NCBI GenBank assembly: GCA_964484135.1
Contig: CAZAEL010000017.1
Location: forward strand, 1-43,210
Length of the DNA: 43,210 nucleotides
From: CAZAEL01 sp964484135
GTDB lineage: Bacteria; Elusimicrobiota; Elusimicrobia; FEN-1173
Direction: 5' to 3'
Shown: positions 35,111-43,210 of the stretch, one piece after another
How the letters are laid out: every line of letters starts with the position of its first letter
How positions within the stretch are numbered: the stretch's first letter is position 1
Position numbers and translations under genes: made by a program
The notes under the pieces: model-generated
Seen by the model: the letters and a program-made list of their open reading frames with translations, nothing else
Told to the model about the DNA's origin: nothing
Databases searched by the model: none

Positions 35111-35839
35111 TCAGCCTCGACGGACCCAGAGCTCATCGAGCCGATCCCCCGCGGGACCATCGTCGCGGACCTCGTGCCGTTCCGATGATACGAACCCGTC
35201 GTGCTTGAAGCTCGGCGCGACGCCCGCGCGATCCCCAGGCCGACAGCGCACGAGCGCCGTCCGGAGGCCGGGCGCACCGATCGTGCGGCGGGCGCCGTCC
35301 AGCGCGGCGAGGCCCGTCCGCGTCACATCGAGCCGGAGGTGATCGGGTTCAGGGAGAGTGCACGACGCGCGGAGGTCGTCCAACGCGAAGGAGAAGGCCT
35401 GACATTCCTCCCCGTCGACCGTCCCGGTCCGCAAGCCGGTGCCCGCGGCCAAGGAGGCCGGTACCGGCAAGATGCGGCGCGCGCCCTCGTTCAGAGTCAG
35501 ATTCACGCTGAAACGCTCGAACAGGACCGAGTCCGGCTCCACCGCGATCACCCTCGCCTCGCGGAGGACGGCCGCCAGAAGCGCGTACGTGCCGTCGCCA
35601 GCCCCGAGGTCGTACAGAACGTCCCCGGGGCGGAGGTTCCCGGCAAGCCACCCCGCGAACCATGGCTCTCGGTCCAGCAGTCTCGACACTGAGAGACCTT
35701 CCTCCGGGGAGCGGACCCGGTAGAAAACCGTCCGGCCCGAACAAACGAGCCGGGTGACCTTGCCACCGGACAGTTCGGGCAGGAAACTCCACCAGAGCCG
35801 CTCGACCAACCCCCGCAGGGGCGAGGCGAGCGCGCTCAC
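35111..35839 (-). CDS. FkbM-like SAM-dependent methyltransferase
   Basis: 242 residues. The SAM-binding strand VLYDLGAGDGTYALLAAV is at about 73-90, followed by VIAVEPDSVLFERF. In FkbM enzymes a conserved IKxDVEGxE-type stretch follows; here the corresponding sequence is LRLDVTRTGLAALDGA, so the EG-x-E part is altered. It starts with a GTG that shares GTGA with the stop of the fused transferase upstream, and ends 4 bases before the next gene. It may be a degenerate duplicate of the methyltransferase half of that fusion. Sugar O-methylation is the family role; activity here is uncertain. Confidence 0.72.
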   Translation of the reverse strand: MSALASPLRGLVERLWWSFLPELSGGKVTRLVCSGRTVFYRVRSPEEGLSVSRLLDREPWFAGWLAGNLRPGDVLYDLGAGDGTYALLAAVLREARVIAVEPDSVLFERFSVNLTLNEGARRILPVPASLAAGTGLRTGTVDGEECQAFSFALDDLRASCTLPEPDHLRLDVTRTGLAALDGARRTIGAPGLRTALVRCRPGDRAGVAPSFKHDGFVSSERHEVRDDGPAGDRLDELWVRRG

Positions 35840-38055
35840 GACGTCTCCTTCCGCAGGAACAGGGTGTGTTTATCGACGCGGTCGATGACCCGAAAGCCCA
35901 GGGGACCGAGGAATGCTTCCGCCGCTTCAGAGACGGAACGGCTCGATTCGAGCAGGATTGACCGCAGTTCCGGCCGTCCCAACACTTCCATCGCGCCGCG
36001 CAGGACGTCCAGCTCAGCACCGGCGCAATCCAGGCGGATGTGATTGGCCGGCGGGAGACCGTGCCGACCGACCAAGTCGTCGAGTCGGAACCGGAGGCGG
36101 GCAGGCGCGGCCTTCCCCGGCGCGTCGGTCCGGGTGCTGGAAGACAGCGCGAGCGCGAGCGGTATCACCTTGCGGTCGCAATCGTTCAGCCGGATGTTCT
36201 CGCACAGGCGCGCGAAGGAGGCGACCCGCGGCTCAAAAGCAAAGATCCGTCCCGGTCGCGACCCGTTCCCCAACTTCGCCGACAGGATGGAGAAGACGCC
36301 CAGACGCGCCCCGATATCGAACACGACGCCCTCGCGCGCGTGACGCTCGACCCAGCGGACGGTTACCGGCTCCTCCGTGCAGGCGCGGGCCTGCCAACGT
36401 CGCTCCTGTTCCGTGTTCGCTCGAATGAAGATGTCCTGCGTCGGGTAATCGAGCCGGACGGCCTCCTCCGGGGCGGGGGCGGACAAGGGGTGGGCAGCGG
36501 CGCGGCCGTACCGGCGGCGCCAGAAGGCCTTGGACCACGCCAGGAGCTGACCCTTGGCGAACGCCCGCCAGCCCTTGAACACTCCCCCGCGGACGAACCC
36601 CACGTTGAGGGCCTTCAACCAGCCGAGCACGCGAGGGCGCATCGCCGCCTGCCAGGCCGTGGGCGCCGCCCGCGGCTTCGGGGTCTCGGCCAGCGTCTTG
36701 ATCTCGCTGATCACGCGCGGGGTGGCCGGCGTCTCCAGGCCCAAGGGGCGGACGAAGGACTTCACGAATCTGTCGCTGCGCTCGTCCCGGACGCCTTCCC
36801 GCCCCAGGGAACGATCGAGCTGCTCGAAATGGGTCCCCAAGTCCTCGGACAGGTGCAGCAGTCCGCCGCCCGCCTCGAGGAAATAGCGAAAGTGGAGCGT
36901 GTCCGCCTGTCCGCCGCGGAACCGGTCGACGAGCACGGTGTGCACGGGCTTTCCGAGGATGGCGGCCTCGATCATGGCGCTGGTGTTCAAGCCCACCACC
37001 GCCGCGCTGTGGTGGAGCGAGTCGAACAGCGCCTGATCCCCCCAACTCGCCGCCTTGGACTCGCCGAACAAGGCGGGCGGGACCACCCGGACGTTCCCGG
37101 CCCCGGCGAAATCCACTTGGCTCCACGCCCGGATATGGTCGGGGTACGGCCGGACGAGCAGGTTGCACGACCGCAGGCGCTCGCGGGGGCTGCGCCGCGC
37201 CGCCGCCACCCATTCTCGGACGAACTCGACCTCGTTGCCGGACGTGAACTCCGAAGAGCAGAGGTACGTGACCACGGGCCGCGCGGGATCGAGCCCGAGG
37301 AGACGGCAGAACTCCTCCTTCGAGGTCCTGGGCTTCATGTCGAAGAACTGGTCGAACCGCCAAGCGCCGCAGACGGCCACGCGCTCCGTTGGGATATCGT
37401 GCAGGTGCACCGCCTCCCATCGCTGGACGTCGTTCCAGACGATCACCTTGTCCGGGACGACGCGCATGTGCCCCTTGTTCGTGAGGTTGTCCCAGCTGAA
37501 CGGAAGGACGGCCACGGGGATCCCGAGATCGTGGGCCCCCTTGACGTAGTCCGTCTGGTATTCCGACCCGCGCTGCACCAACGGCGAGATGAGGATGACG
37601 TCGGGCTTCGCGTTCCGGATGAAGGCGTTGATGCGCGTCTCATCGCTCGGGATCATCTCCTCGAGAAATCGGAGCAGCCGGGCAAAGAACGGGACGAGCA
37701 GGTAGCGGACCCACCCGAGGTGATGGACGACCACCAGCACCTGCCCGAACGGGAAATCGATCCCCTCGAAGGCGCGCTGGCGGAGCTTTCCCGCGCGGCG
37801 GAAGTGCGGGGTGAGGTAGCGGAGCGCGTCCCGCATCCGGCGGATCGGACGCGTGTAGGGACGCCAGGCGTCCCCCCGCCCCTTCGCGCAGGTCCCGATT
37901 TCGATGTTCGGATGGCGGAGCGATTCCGGCAGGACGAGGTCGCCCTTGTCGAGGAAACCGAGCCTCACCTGGTGGCCGCGCTCCGCGAGACTGCGCACGA
38001 CGCCGTCGAAGTTCCGCAGGCGGTTGATGGTGTGCAGCAGGAAGAGGACCCTCAT
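35836..38055 (-). CDS. Fusion: GT-B-like protein (copy B) plus FkbM methyltransferase
   Basis: 739 residues from ATG 38055, which shares ATGA with the preceding stop; the frame further upstream (to 39108) is a shadow of that gene. Residues 1 to about 490 are the same family as the other two copies: MRVLFLLHTINRLRNFD, SWDNLTNKG (187-195), CGAWRFD, YLCSSEF, RPYP and GLNTSAMIEAA. After a linker (about 490-560) comes an FkbM methyltransferase: VVFDIGARLGVFSI near 580, FAFEPRVASF near 605, and NHIRLDCAGAELDVLRGA near 675, close to the family IKxDxEGxE motif. This single chain could transfer a sugar and then methylate it. It is followed by a stand-alone FkbM-like gene. Both halves are visible; the linked activity is inferred. 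Confidence 0.75.
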   Translation of the reverse strand: MRVLFLLHTINRLRNFDGVVRSLAERGHQVRLGFLDKGDLVLPESLRHPNIEIGTCAKGRGDAWRPYTRPIRRMRDALRYLTPHFRRAGKLRQRAFEGIDFPFGQVLVVVHHLGWVRYLLVPFFARLLRFLEEMIPSDETRINAFIRNAKPDVILISPLVQRGSEYQTDYVKGAHDLGIPVAVLPFSWDNLTNKGHMRVVPDKVIVWNDVQRWEAVHLHDIPTERVAVCGAWRFDQFFDMKPRTSKEEFCRLLGLDPARPVVTYLCSSEFTSGNEVEFVREWVAAARRSPRERLRSCNLLVRPYPDHIRAWSQVDFAGAGNVRVVPPALFGESKAASWGDQALFDSLHHSAAVVGLNTSAMIEAAILGKPVHTVLVDRFRGGQADTLHFRYFLEAGGGLLHLSEDLGTHFEQLDRSLGREGVRDERSDRFVKSFVRPLGLETPATPRVISEIKTLAETPKPRAAPTAWQAAMRPRVLGWLKALNVGFVRGGVFKGWRAFAKGQLLAWSKAFWRRRYGRAAAHPLSAPAPEEAVRLDYPTQDIFIRANTEQERRWQARACTEEPVTVRWVERHAREGVVFDIGARLGVFSILSAKLGNGSRPGRIFAFEPRVASFARLCENIRLNDCDRKVIPLALALSSSTRTDAPGKAAPARLRFRLDDLVGRHGLPPANHIRLDCAGAELDVLRGAMEVLGRPELRSILLESSRSVSEAAEAFLGPLGFRVIDRVDKHTLFLRKETS

Positions 38056-39269
38056 GCCGGCGGCCTCGGGGGCGGGACGACGAGACGTTTGAGGCGGCGC
38101 GCCGCGCGACGCCAGAGCGGCGTCTCGGGCGAGAGGAAGTCGCGAACGGAGGACCCCTTCTTGTCCTTCCGGTGCGCGAGGCGGCTCAAACCTTCCACCT
38201 GCCGCACGTGCATCGCGAGGAAGTCCGAGCCCTGCGGCACGTAGCCGTCCTTCAGCTTGATCCCGTCGAAGGAGCCGTACTTCAGCTGGCGGCAGGCCCG
38301 GTAGGCCGCGTCGAGGTGCGTGAGGTGGAGCGTGTTCTCGGCCGAGTAGAAGGAGTAGGACGGCACGTTCATGAACGGCGCGAGGTAGGAGAAACCGCCG
38401 TAGGTCCCGTAGAAGGCCCTCGCTCCGGCGATCACCTGGGATTGGACGCGCAGATTGTTCTCGGCCGTTATGTGGCGGTCCACCTGCACCAGCCGCTTCT
38501 TCACCTGGGGCGCCAGCTCCGAGTGGTCGTCCAGGCTGAGCCCGGTGTTGAGGAGCACCACCGGCCCGGCCGCCGTCAGCGCGGCGAGCGTGCGGGCGAC
38601 GAAGCGGGCGTTCTCCGCCGTCTTCGGGAAGGCCTTGCTGAAATAGAACTTCACCGCCGTGTAGTCCGCCGGCAGGCCCGGCGGGGGCGGGCCGTCGGGC
38701 CGCGGGATGGGCGTATAGCGCGTGTGGTCGGACACCCACGCGAGGCCCTGGCGGGATTTCCAGTAGGACTCGAACAGCAGGTACATGCAGACCGGGTGGA
38801 TCCAGTCGAACCGTTCGAGGCGCCGGTCCGTGAGGTGGGCGGCAAGGATCTCGATGTCGAGGTCCGACACGAAGACCTGCTTTTGCGTCTTGTACACGGC
38901 CCGACGGGCGTCGTTCTTGGCCCGATAATCCTCCGCGGTCATCATCGAAAAGACGTCCCAGTAGCCGCGGGCCGTCGAAGCGTACCACGCGTCCACCCCG
39001 CCGCGCGAGATCGCGGTGATGCGCTCCTTCGCGATACCGTATTTCTCCGCCGCCCAGTTCAACATCGGGATCCAATAGAGAAGCTCGAAGCCGACCTCCG
39101 AGAGCCACGGCCCCACGACGACCGGGAGCCCGCTCGCGGCGATGCCGTGAAAAAACTGTCCGAGGACTTCCTCGGGGGCCTTGGCAAGGCGGGGGCGCAT
39201 GTCCTCCCAGCGCGCCCGATGGCCCTTCAGGGCGGCGGCGATGTCCGGAGCGACGACGGTCGGTTGCAT
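38052..39269 (-). CDS. Unrecognised protein of the surface-glycan operon
   Basis: 405 residues, no named family recognised with confidence. The opening GPWLSEVGFELLYWIPMLNWA (given here as GPWLSEVGFELLYW, about 53-66) and GFSYLAPFMNVPSYSFYS (about 300) resemble GT-B-like proteins of LPS and capsule loci that begin with a GxxxGExGxE-like strand. No signal peptide or transmembrane helix stands out. It is Trp/Tyr-rich in the first half and ends in a basic Pro-rich tail. The ATG at 39269 has no clear ribosome site. It lies between two copies of the SWDNLTNKG family and is fused by ATGA to the second. A glycosyl-transfer role is a guess from position. Confidence 0.5.
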   Translation of the reverse strand: MQPTVVAPDIAAALKGHRARWEDMRPRLAKAPEEVLGQFFHGIAASGLPVVVGPWLSEVGFELLYWIPMLNWAAEKYGIAKERITAISRGGVDAWYASTARGYWDVFSMMTAEDYRAKNDARRAVYKTQKQVFVSDLDIEILAAHLTDRRLERFDWIHPVCMYLLFESYWKSRQGLAWVSDHTRYTPIPRPDGPPPPGLPADYTAVKFYFSKAFPKTAENARFVARTLAALTAAGPVVLLNTGLSLDDHSELAPQVKKRLVQVDRHITAENNLRVQSQVIAGARAFYGTYGGFSYLAPFMNVPSYSFYSAENTLHLTHLDAAYRACRQLKYGSFDGIKLKDGYVPQGSDFLAMHVRQVEGLSRLAHRKDKKGSSVRDFLSPETPLWRRAARRLKRLVVPPPRPPA

Positions 39270-39287
39270 AGGGTTCGGGGGCGGCCG

Positions 39288-40853
39288 CTACTCGGCGCCG
39301 GCCTTCGCGGCGACGGCCGGCGTGGGGCCCGAGGACACGGGACCGCCCGCGGACGCGGGAGCGGTGAGCGCCAGCGCGGGGACGCGGTTCACGGCGCGCA
39401 CCGCCGCCAGCGCCGCCCGGGACAGGGCCCGCCGCCAGGCGGACGGCGTCCAGGGACGTTTCCGCGCGCCCGCGAGGAGGCGGACCTGCTCCGCGACCAT
39501 CGGCGTTGCCGTCCGGTCAGGACCGAAGGGGCGCACGAACGCCCTCACGAACCGCTCGCTCCGGGGGTCGGGCGCATCCCCGCGAGCGAGCGAAGCCGCC
39601 AACTGGCCACGATGTTCTTCCAGGTTCCGGGCGACGTGCAAGAGCCCGCCGCCCACCTCGAGAAAATAGTGAAAGTGGAGCGTCCCGGCCTGGCCGCCAC
39701 GGAACTCGTCCACGATCACGGTATGGACGGGCTTTCCCAGGAGAGCCGCCTCGATCATGGCGCTGGTGTTCAACCCCACCACGGCGGCCGCGTGGTAGAG
39801 ACTGTCATAGAGTTCCTGGTCGCCCCAGCTTGAACTCACTCGTTCTCCATAAAGATCGTTCGGCATAATGGCCACGTTTTCGAATCCGGCGAAATCGGCG
39901 GGTGTCCACCAGTTCCCGGGATAAGGCCTGACAAGCACGCCGCATTCCCTCACCGAGGCATCCTCCGCCGACCGGAGGGCCTCCAGCCATTTCCGGATAT
40001 AGAGGCTCTCGTTCCGGGAGGTGGACTCCGACGAGCACAGGTAGGCGATGTAGCGGCACGCCGGGTCGAGACCCACCTTCCGGCAGAACTCCGCGCGCGC
40101 GAGCCGGGGCTTGAGCGCGATGAACTCGTCGAAGCGCCACGCGCCGCAGACGACCGCTCGTCCGCGGGGCACGCCGTGCAGTTCCTCCGCCTCCCGCCGC
40201 TGGGTTTCATTCCAGACGAACACGCGGTCCGGCGCGACCCGCATCAACCCCTTGTTCGTCAGATTGTCCCAACTGAACGGCAGGAACGCGGACGGGATGC
40301 CCAGGGCGCGCGCCGCCTTGAGGTAGTCCACCTGGTAGTCCGTGCCGAACTGGATGAGGGGCGTGACCAAGAGCACGTCCGGCCGGTGTTCTCGGAGGTC
40401 CTTTTCCACCGTCGGATCGCTGGGGACGAGGGCTTCCACCGCCGCAAGGATCGCCGACAAGACCGCTCCCAGCGGCCGGAGGGGCCGCGACCGGTAGAGC
40501 GTCACGAGCGCCCGGCCCGCCGGGAACTGGAGGCGCTTGAACACTCGGTCCCGCAGGAAGTGGGCCTCCGCGTAACGGGGATGGAAGTAGCGGAGAGCGT
40601 CCCGCAGGATCCTCAGCGCCGGCACGAAGGGCGCCCAGGCGTCCGTCCGGAGCCGCCCGCAGGCGGCGACGGTGATGCGCGGGTGACGCAGGGAAGGCGG
40701 CAGTCCTTCCCTCTCGGCGGGCGAGAGGACGAGCTTCTTCACCGAACCGCGGAACCCCAATACGACGTTGTGCCCCGCCTCCGCGAGCCCCCGAATCAGG
40801 GAATCGAAGTTGCGGAGCCGGTTGCTTTTATGGAGCAAGAAAAGGATCTTCAC
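39288..40853 (-). CDS. GT-B-like protein of an uncharacterised family, copy A
   Basis: 521 residues, GTG start at 40853. Same family as the copies at 33535-35106 and 35836-38055. It opens MKILFLLHKSNRLRNFDSLI, has SWDNLTNKG at 194-202, CGAWRFDEF, YLCSSE, VRPYP and GLNTSAMIEAA, and ends with an Ala/Pro-rich variable tail. The opening strand, the two-domain length and the C-terminal conserved block suggest a GT-B fold. I cannot name the donor. The start is preceded by a long hairpin (40864-40900) that could affect translation, and no clear ribosome site is seen. Upstream neighbour is the aldehyde dehydrogenase. Confidence 0.62.
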   Translation of the reverse strand: MKILFLLHKSNRLRNFDSLIRGLAEAGHNVVLGFRGSVKKLVLSPAEREGLPPSLRHPRITVAACGRLRTDAWAPFVPALRILRDALRYFHPRYAEAHFLRDRVFKRLQFPAGRALVTLYRSRPLRPLGAVLSAILAAVEALVPSDPTVEKDLREHRPDVLLVTPLIQFGTDYQVDYLKAARALGIPSAFLPFSWDNLTNKGLMRVAPDRVFVWNETQRREAEELHGVPRGRAVVCGAWRFDEFIALKPRLARAEFCRKVGLDPACRYIAYLCSSESTSRNESLYIRKWLEALRSAEDASVRECGVLVRPYPGNWWTPADFAGFENVAIMPNDLYGERVSSSWGDQELYDSLYHAAAVVGLNTSAMIEAALLGKPVHTVIVDEFRGGQAGTLHFHYFLEVGGGLLHVARNLEEHRGQLAASLARGDAPDPRSERFVRAFVRPFGPDRTATPMVAEQVRLLAGARKRPWTPSAWRRALSRAALAAVRAVNRVPALALTAPASAGGPVSSGPTPAVAAKAGAE

Positions 40854-40863
40854 CGTTAAAGGC

Positions 40864-40900
40864 GTCTCGGGTTTGGGGTCGAAGTCCTCAGACCCGAGAC
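40864..40900 (-). other. Long hairpin before the first GT-B-like gene
   Basis: Nine perfect pairs GTCTCGGGT/ACCCGAGAC (40864-40872 with 40892-40900), continued inward by T-G, T-A and mostly G-C pairs to a GAA loop, for about 15 pairs. On the minus strand it is followed by CCTTTAACG and the GTG start 10 bases on. The T-tract is too weak for a confident terminator; an attenuator, RNA-processing site or ribosome-site block is possible. Confidence 0.5.
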
Positions 40901-40918
40901 CCCGGCATGCCGTCCTGT

Positions 40919-42457
40919 TCAGATATTCTCCGGTTTATAGAGGATATAGATCGTCTTCCAATCCGAATACACGTCCATGGCCTCGGTGCCGGCCTCGCGC
41001 CAGCCGGTGCCGGAATTCTTGAGACCGCCGAAGGGCATGTGCGGCTCGCTGCCGTAGGTCGGCCCGTTCACGATCGCCACGCCGGACTGGATGCGGGAGA
41101 GGAACGTCATGGCCCGGTCCACGTTCTTCGTGTGGACCGACGCCGTGAGGCCGTAGGGCGAATCGTTCGCCACCGCCACCGCTTCCTCGAAGTCCTTCAC
41201 GCGGTACAGGCAGCAGATGGGGCCGAAAAGCTCCTTCCGCGAGATGTCCGCGTCGCGGGAAGCCCCCTCGATCACCGTCGGCGCCATGAAGCACCCGGCG
41301 GCGCGGGCCCCGTCCGACAGGCGGTCCCCTCCCGTGAGAACCTTCGCGCCCTCCTTCGCGGCCTTCTTCACCGCGGCGATCATGTTGATGAGCTGTTCCT
41401 CGTTGATGACCGGGCCGTAGTCGTCCCCGTCGCCGGAACCCACCTTGAGGGACATCACCTTGTCCAGGAGCCTTTTCTTGAAGGCGTCATATACTTTTTC
41501 GAACACGATGATGCGCGTGCCGGCGGCGCAGCGCTGGCCCGCGTTGCTGCAGGCCGAGAGCGCGGTGGCGTTCACGGCCAGGTCCAGGTCTGCGTCGTCG
41601 CAGACGATGAGGGGGTTCTTCCCCCCCAGCTCAAGACAGACCTTCGCCAAACGTTCGCCGGCCCGCTTCTGGATGATGCGCCCGACCTCGGTGGAGCCGG
41701 TGAAGCTCACGATGTCCACCTCCGGGTTGTCCACCAGCGGGGCGCCCGCCTCCTCGCCGTAGCCGTGCACCACGTTGAGCACGCCCGCCGGCACGCCCGC
41801 CTCGGAGAAGATCCTCGCGCAGGCCCAGGCGGTGATGGGCGTGTCTTCCGCGGATTTCAGGACGGCGGCGTTGCCGCACAAGAGCGCCGGAAAGGCCTTC
41901 CAGGCCACGTTGGCGATGGGCGTGTTGGCCGCGATGATGAGGCCGGCCACGCCCAGAGGCTGGCGGACGACCAGCGCCATTTTGTTCTGCACGGCGCTCG
42001 TCGTGGTCTTCCCGTAGAACCGGCGGCCCTCGCCGGCGACGAAAAACCCCATCTCCACCGCCGCGCCCACTTCGCCAATGGCGTCCTTTACGGACTTGCC
42101 GGTTTCCAGGGCGACGATTTCCGCCAGTTCCCGCGTCCGCTCTTTCATCAAGAGCGCCGCGTTGCGGAGGAGATCCCCCCGCTGCACGGGGGTCAGCGCC
42201 GCCCAGGCGGGCTGGGCCTTGCGGGCGCCGCGCACCGCGGCGGCCACGTCCTCCGCGCGCGAGCGGGCCACCCGCAGGATTTCCGCCCCCGTGGAAGGCG
42301 CCAGCTTCGGGAACGTCTCCCCTCCCGCCGCCGGGACCTCCTTCCCGTCCAGCCAATTGCCGATCTTGGCCGGAAGCTTCACGCCGAGAGGCAGGGTTTT
42401 TCCGTTCGAATCCACCAAATAGCCTTTTTCCATGACGCGCGCTTCTGTCTTGGGCAT
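40919..42457 (-). CDS. NAD(P)-dependent aldehyde dehydrogenase
   Basis: 512 residues, usual size for the ALDH superfamily. The catalytic Cys lies in NAGQRCAAGTR (about 315-325), the general-base Glu in LELGGKNP (about 281-288), the oxyanion Asn in AANTPIANVAWK, and the cofactor loop in SFTGSTEVGR. The C-terminal EPHMPFGGLKNSGTGWREAG is the dimer/substrate segment. It oxidises an aldehyde to the acid. The class resembles succinate-semialdehyde or KGSADH-like enzymes, but the substrate is unclear. GGAGG precedes the ATG at 42457. Neighbouring SDR and CMP-sugar synthetase suggest it makes an acidic sugar precursor, or it may simply be a passenger. Confidence 0.92.
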   Translation of the reverse strand: MPKTEARVMEKGYLVDSNGKTLPLGVKLPAKIGNWLDGKEVPAAGGETFPKLAPSTGAEILRVARSRAEDVAAAVRGARKAQPAWAALTPVQRGDLLRNAALLMKERTRELAEIVALETGKSVKDAIGEVGAAVEMGFFVAGEGRRFYGKTTTSAVQNKMALVVRQPLGVAGLIIAANTPIANVAWKAFPALLCGNAAVLKSAEDTPITAWACARIFSEAGVPAGVLNVVHGYGEEAGAPLVDNPEVDIVSFTGSTEVGRIIQKRAGERLAKVCLELGGKNPLIVCDDADLDLAVNATALSACSNAGQRCAAGTRIIVFEKVYDAFKKRLLDKVMSLKVGSGDGDDYGPVINEEQLINMIAAVKKAAKEGAKVLTGGDRLSDGARAAGCFMAPTVIEGASRDADISRKELFGPICCLYRVKDFEEAVAVANDSPYGLTASVHTKNVDRAMTFLSRIQSGVAIVNGPTYGSEPHMPFGGLKNSGTGWREAGTEAMDVYSDWKTIYILYKPENI

Positions 42458-42512
42458 CTCGTTCCTCCGAAAATACGTCTTTAAAAACGGTTTTCTCTTC
42501 GCGTGTCCGCGG

Positions 42513-43210
42513 TCACCAGGCCGTGAACCCGCCGTCCACCATCAAATTGATCCCGGTGACGTAGGACGAAGCGTCCGACGCCAGGAAGAGGAGCGGCCCG
42601 CGCAGGTCGTCTAGGGTCGCCATACGCCCCATGGGCGTCCGGGCGCTGTACTTCCGCACGAATTCGGGGTCCTGCCCCGCGTACACGCCCCCTGGCGACA
42701 GGGCGTTCACCCGAACCTTCCTCGGCGCCCAAAGCGTCGCCAGAAACTTGGTGAGGTTCATAAGGGCCGCTTTGGACGCCCCGTAGGCCGGCGGCTTGAG
42801 GAAAGGAGGCCGGCTGGGAATATGGTCGTACAGCCGCTGGTCCGGGGACACGACCGAATAGAGGGAGCCGATGTTGACGACGGAGCCGCGGCCGGACGCG
42901 GCCAGGTCATCCCCGAAAACCTGCAGGACCTGCAGGGCGCCCAGAAAGTTGACCTCGAAGGTCCCGCGCACGTCTTCCAGCGGGATGTCCCGGAAAAGCC
43001 GCGAGGCCTTTTGCTTTTGCGGCGGCTGATCGATGCCGGCGTTGTTCACGACCACGGAGACCCGCCCCAGCCGCCCCTGCACGGTCCGACGGGCCTTGAG
43101 CAGGTCCGCCCGGCGCGTGATGTCCGCGCCCACCGGCAGGAGCCGCCCGGGGAACATTTTCTGGAGCCGCCGGAACTCATGGGACGGCCCGACCCCGGGA
43201 CGGTCCAGGG
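42513..43210 (-). CDS. Short-chain dehydrogenase/reductase, PtmA-like (5' end outside window)
   Basis: The frame stays open to the right edge, so the N-terminus (including the TGxxxGIG cofactor loop) is missing. An internal ATG at 43157 is not a likely start, since residues before it continue the fold. Present are ADIT, the VVNNAGID strand, NIGSLYSVVSPDQRLYD, the catalytic YGASKAALMNLTK (YxxxK), VNALSPGGVY and the C-terminal ASSYVTGINLMVDGGFTAW. The SPDQ region and ending resemble SDR enzymes of flagellin or surface-glycan modification loci (PtmA type, linked with legionaminic-acid-like sugars). Acts on a sugar or CMP-sugar precursor, by inference. ALDH follows after 55 bases. Confidence 0.85.
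   Translation of the reverse strand, partial: LDRPGVGPSHEFRRLQKMFPGRLLPVGADITRRADLLKARRTVQGRLGRVSVVVNNAGIDQPPQKQKASRLFRDIPLEDVRGTFEVNFLGALQVLQVFGDDLAASGRGSVVNIGSLYSVVSPDQRLYDHIPSRPPFLKPPAYGASKAALMNLTKFLATLWAPRKVRVNALSPGGVYAGQDPEFVRKYSARTPMGRMATLDDLRGPLLFLASDASSYVTGINLMVDGGFTAW

Overview
This is a GC-rich bacterial window (43,210 bases, one 10-base N gap at 12955-12964). The gene set indicates a Gram-negative, outer-membrane organism. It has a SprA-family outer-membrane translocon, two LptF/LptG permeases, a PorV/UPF0164-type barrel, a lipoprotein and a large surface-glycan locus. SprA plus PorV plus a secreted protease with a C-terminal FlgD-like sorting domain is the signature of type IX secretion. 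The high GC and the gene order do not look like a typical Bacteroidota genome. I suspect a candidate or less-studied phylum outside Bacteroidota, but the taxonomy is inference.

Left part (1-12.5 kb), envelope and secretion: sprA-like (minus), a 348-base divergent regulatory region, then lptF-lptG (plus). Convergent to these lie an M6-family metalloprotease with a C-terminal sorting-type domain, a PorV-like barrel and a TPR lipoprotein (all minus). The lipoprotein-porV unit has a near-consensus sigma-70-type promoter upstream and a hairpin terminator downstream.

Middle (12.5-16.1 kb), one-carbon and membrane: metK and ahcY (methyl cycle) are followed by an RnfD/NqrB-like integral membrane protein interrupted by the scaffold gap.

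Right part (16.1-43.2 kb): 23 genes, all on the minus strand, many with 1-35-base overlaps or start/stop fusions, ending at a clear intrinsic terminator at 16062-16096. This looks like one very long surface-polysaccharide operon that continues past the right edge. In transcription order it holds: precursor enzymes (SDR, aldehyde dehydrogenase); a block of GT-B-like proteins of an uncharacterised family with FkbM-type methyltransferases, one of them fused; a CMP-sugar synthetase with a split transketolase and a HAD phosphatase; a capsule-type protein and a GT4 transferase; an epimerase, an L-2-hydroxyglutarate-oxidase-like enzyme and a GmhB-like phosphatase; three more GT4 transferases and a methyltransferase; the initiating polyprenyl-phosphate sugar transferase; a sugar-1-phosphate nucleotidyltransferase; and a phosphohexomutase.

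The parts plausibly connect. LptF/G export LPS, the operon makes a methylated glycan (SAM from metK, recycling by ahcY), and T9SS-type cargo in known systems is often anchored to LPS-like glycan. The strongest novelty candidates are the T9SS-like module with its M6 cargo, the SWDNLTNKG/GLNTSAMIEAA family present in three copies, and the transketolase plus CMP-sugar-synthetase cassette. No tRNA, rRNA, CRISPR array, insertion sequence or riboswitch was recognised.
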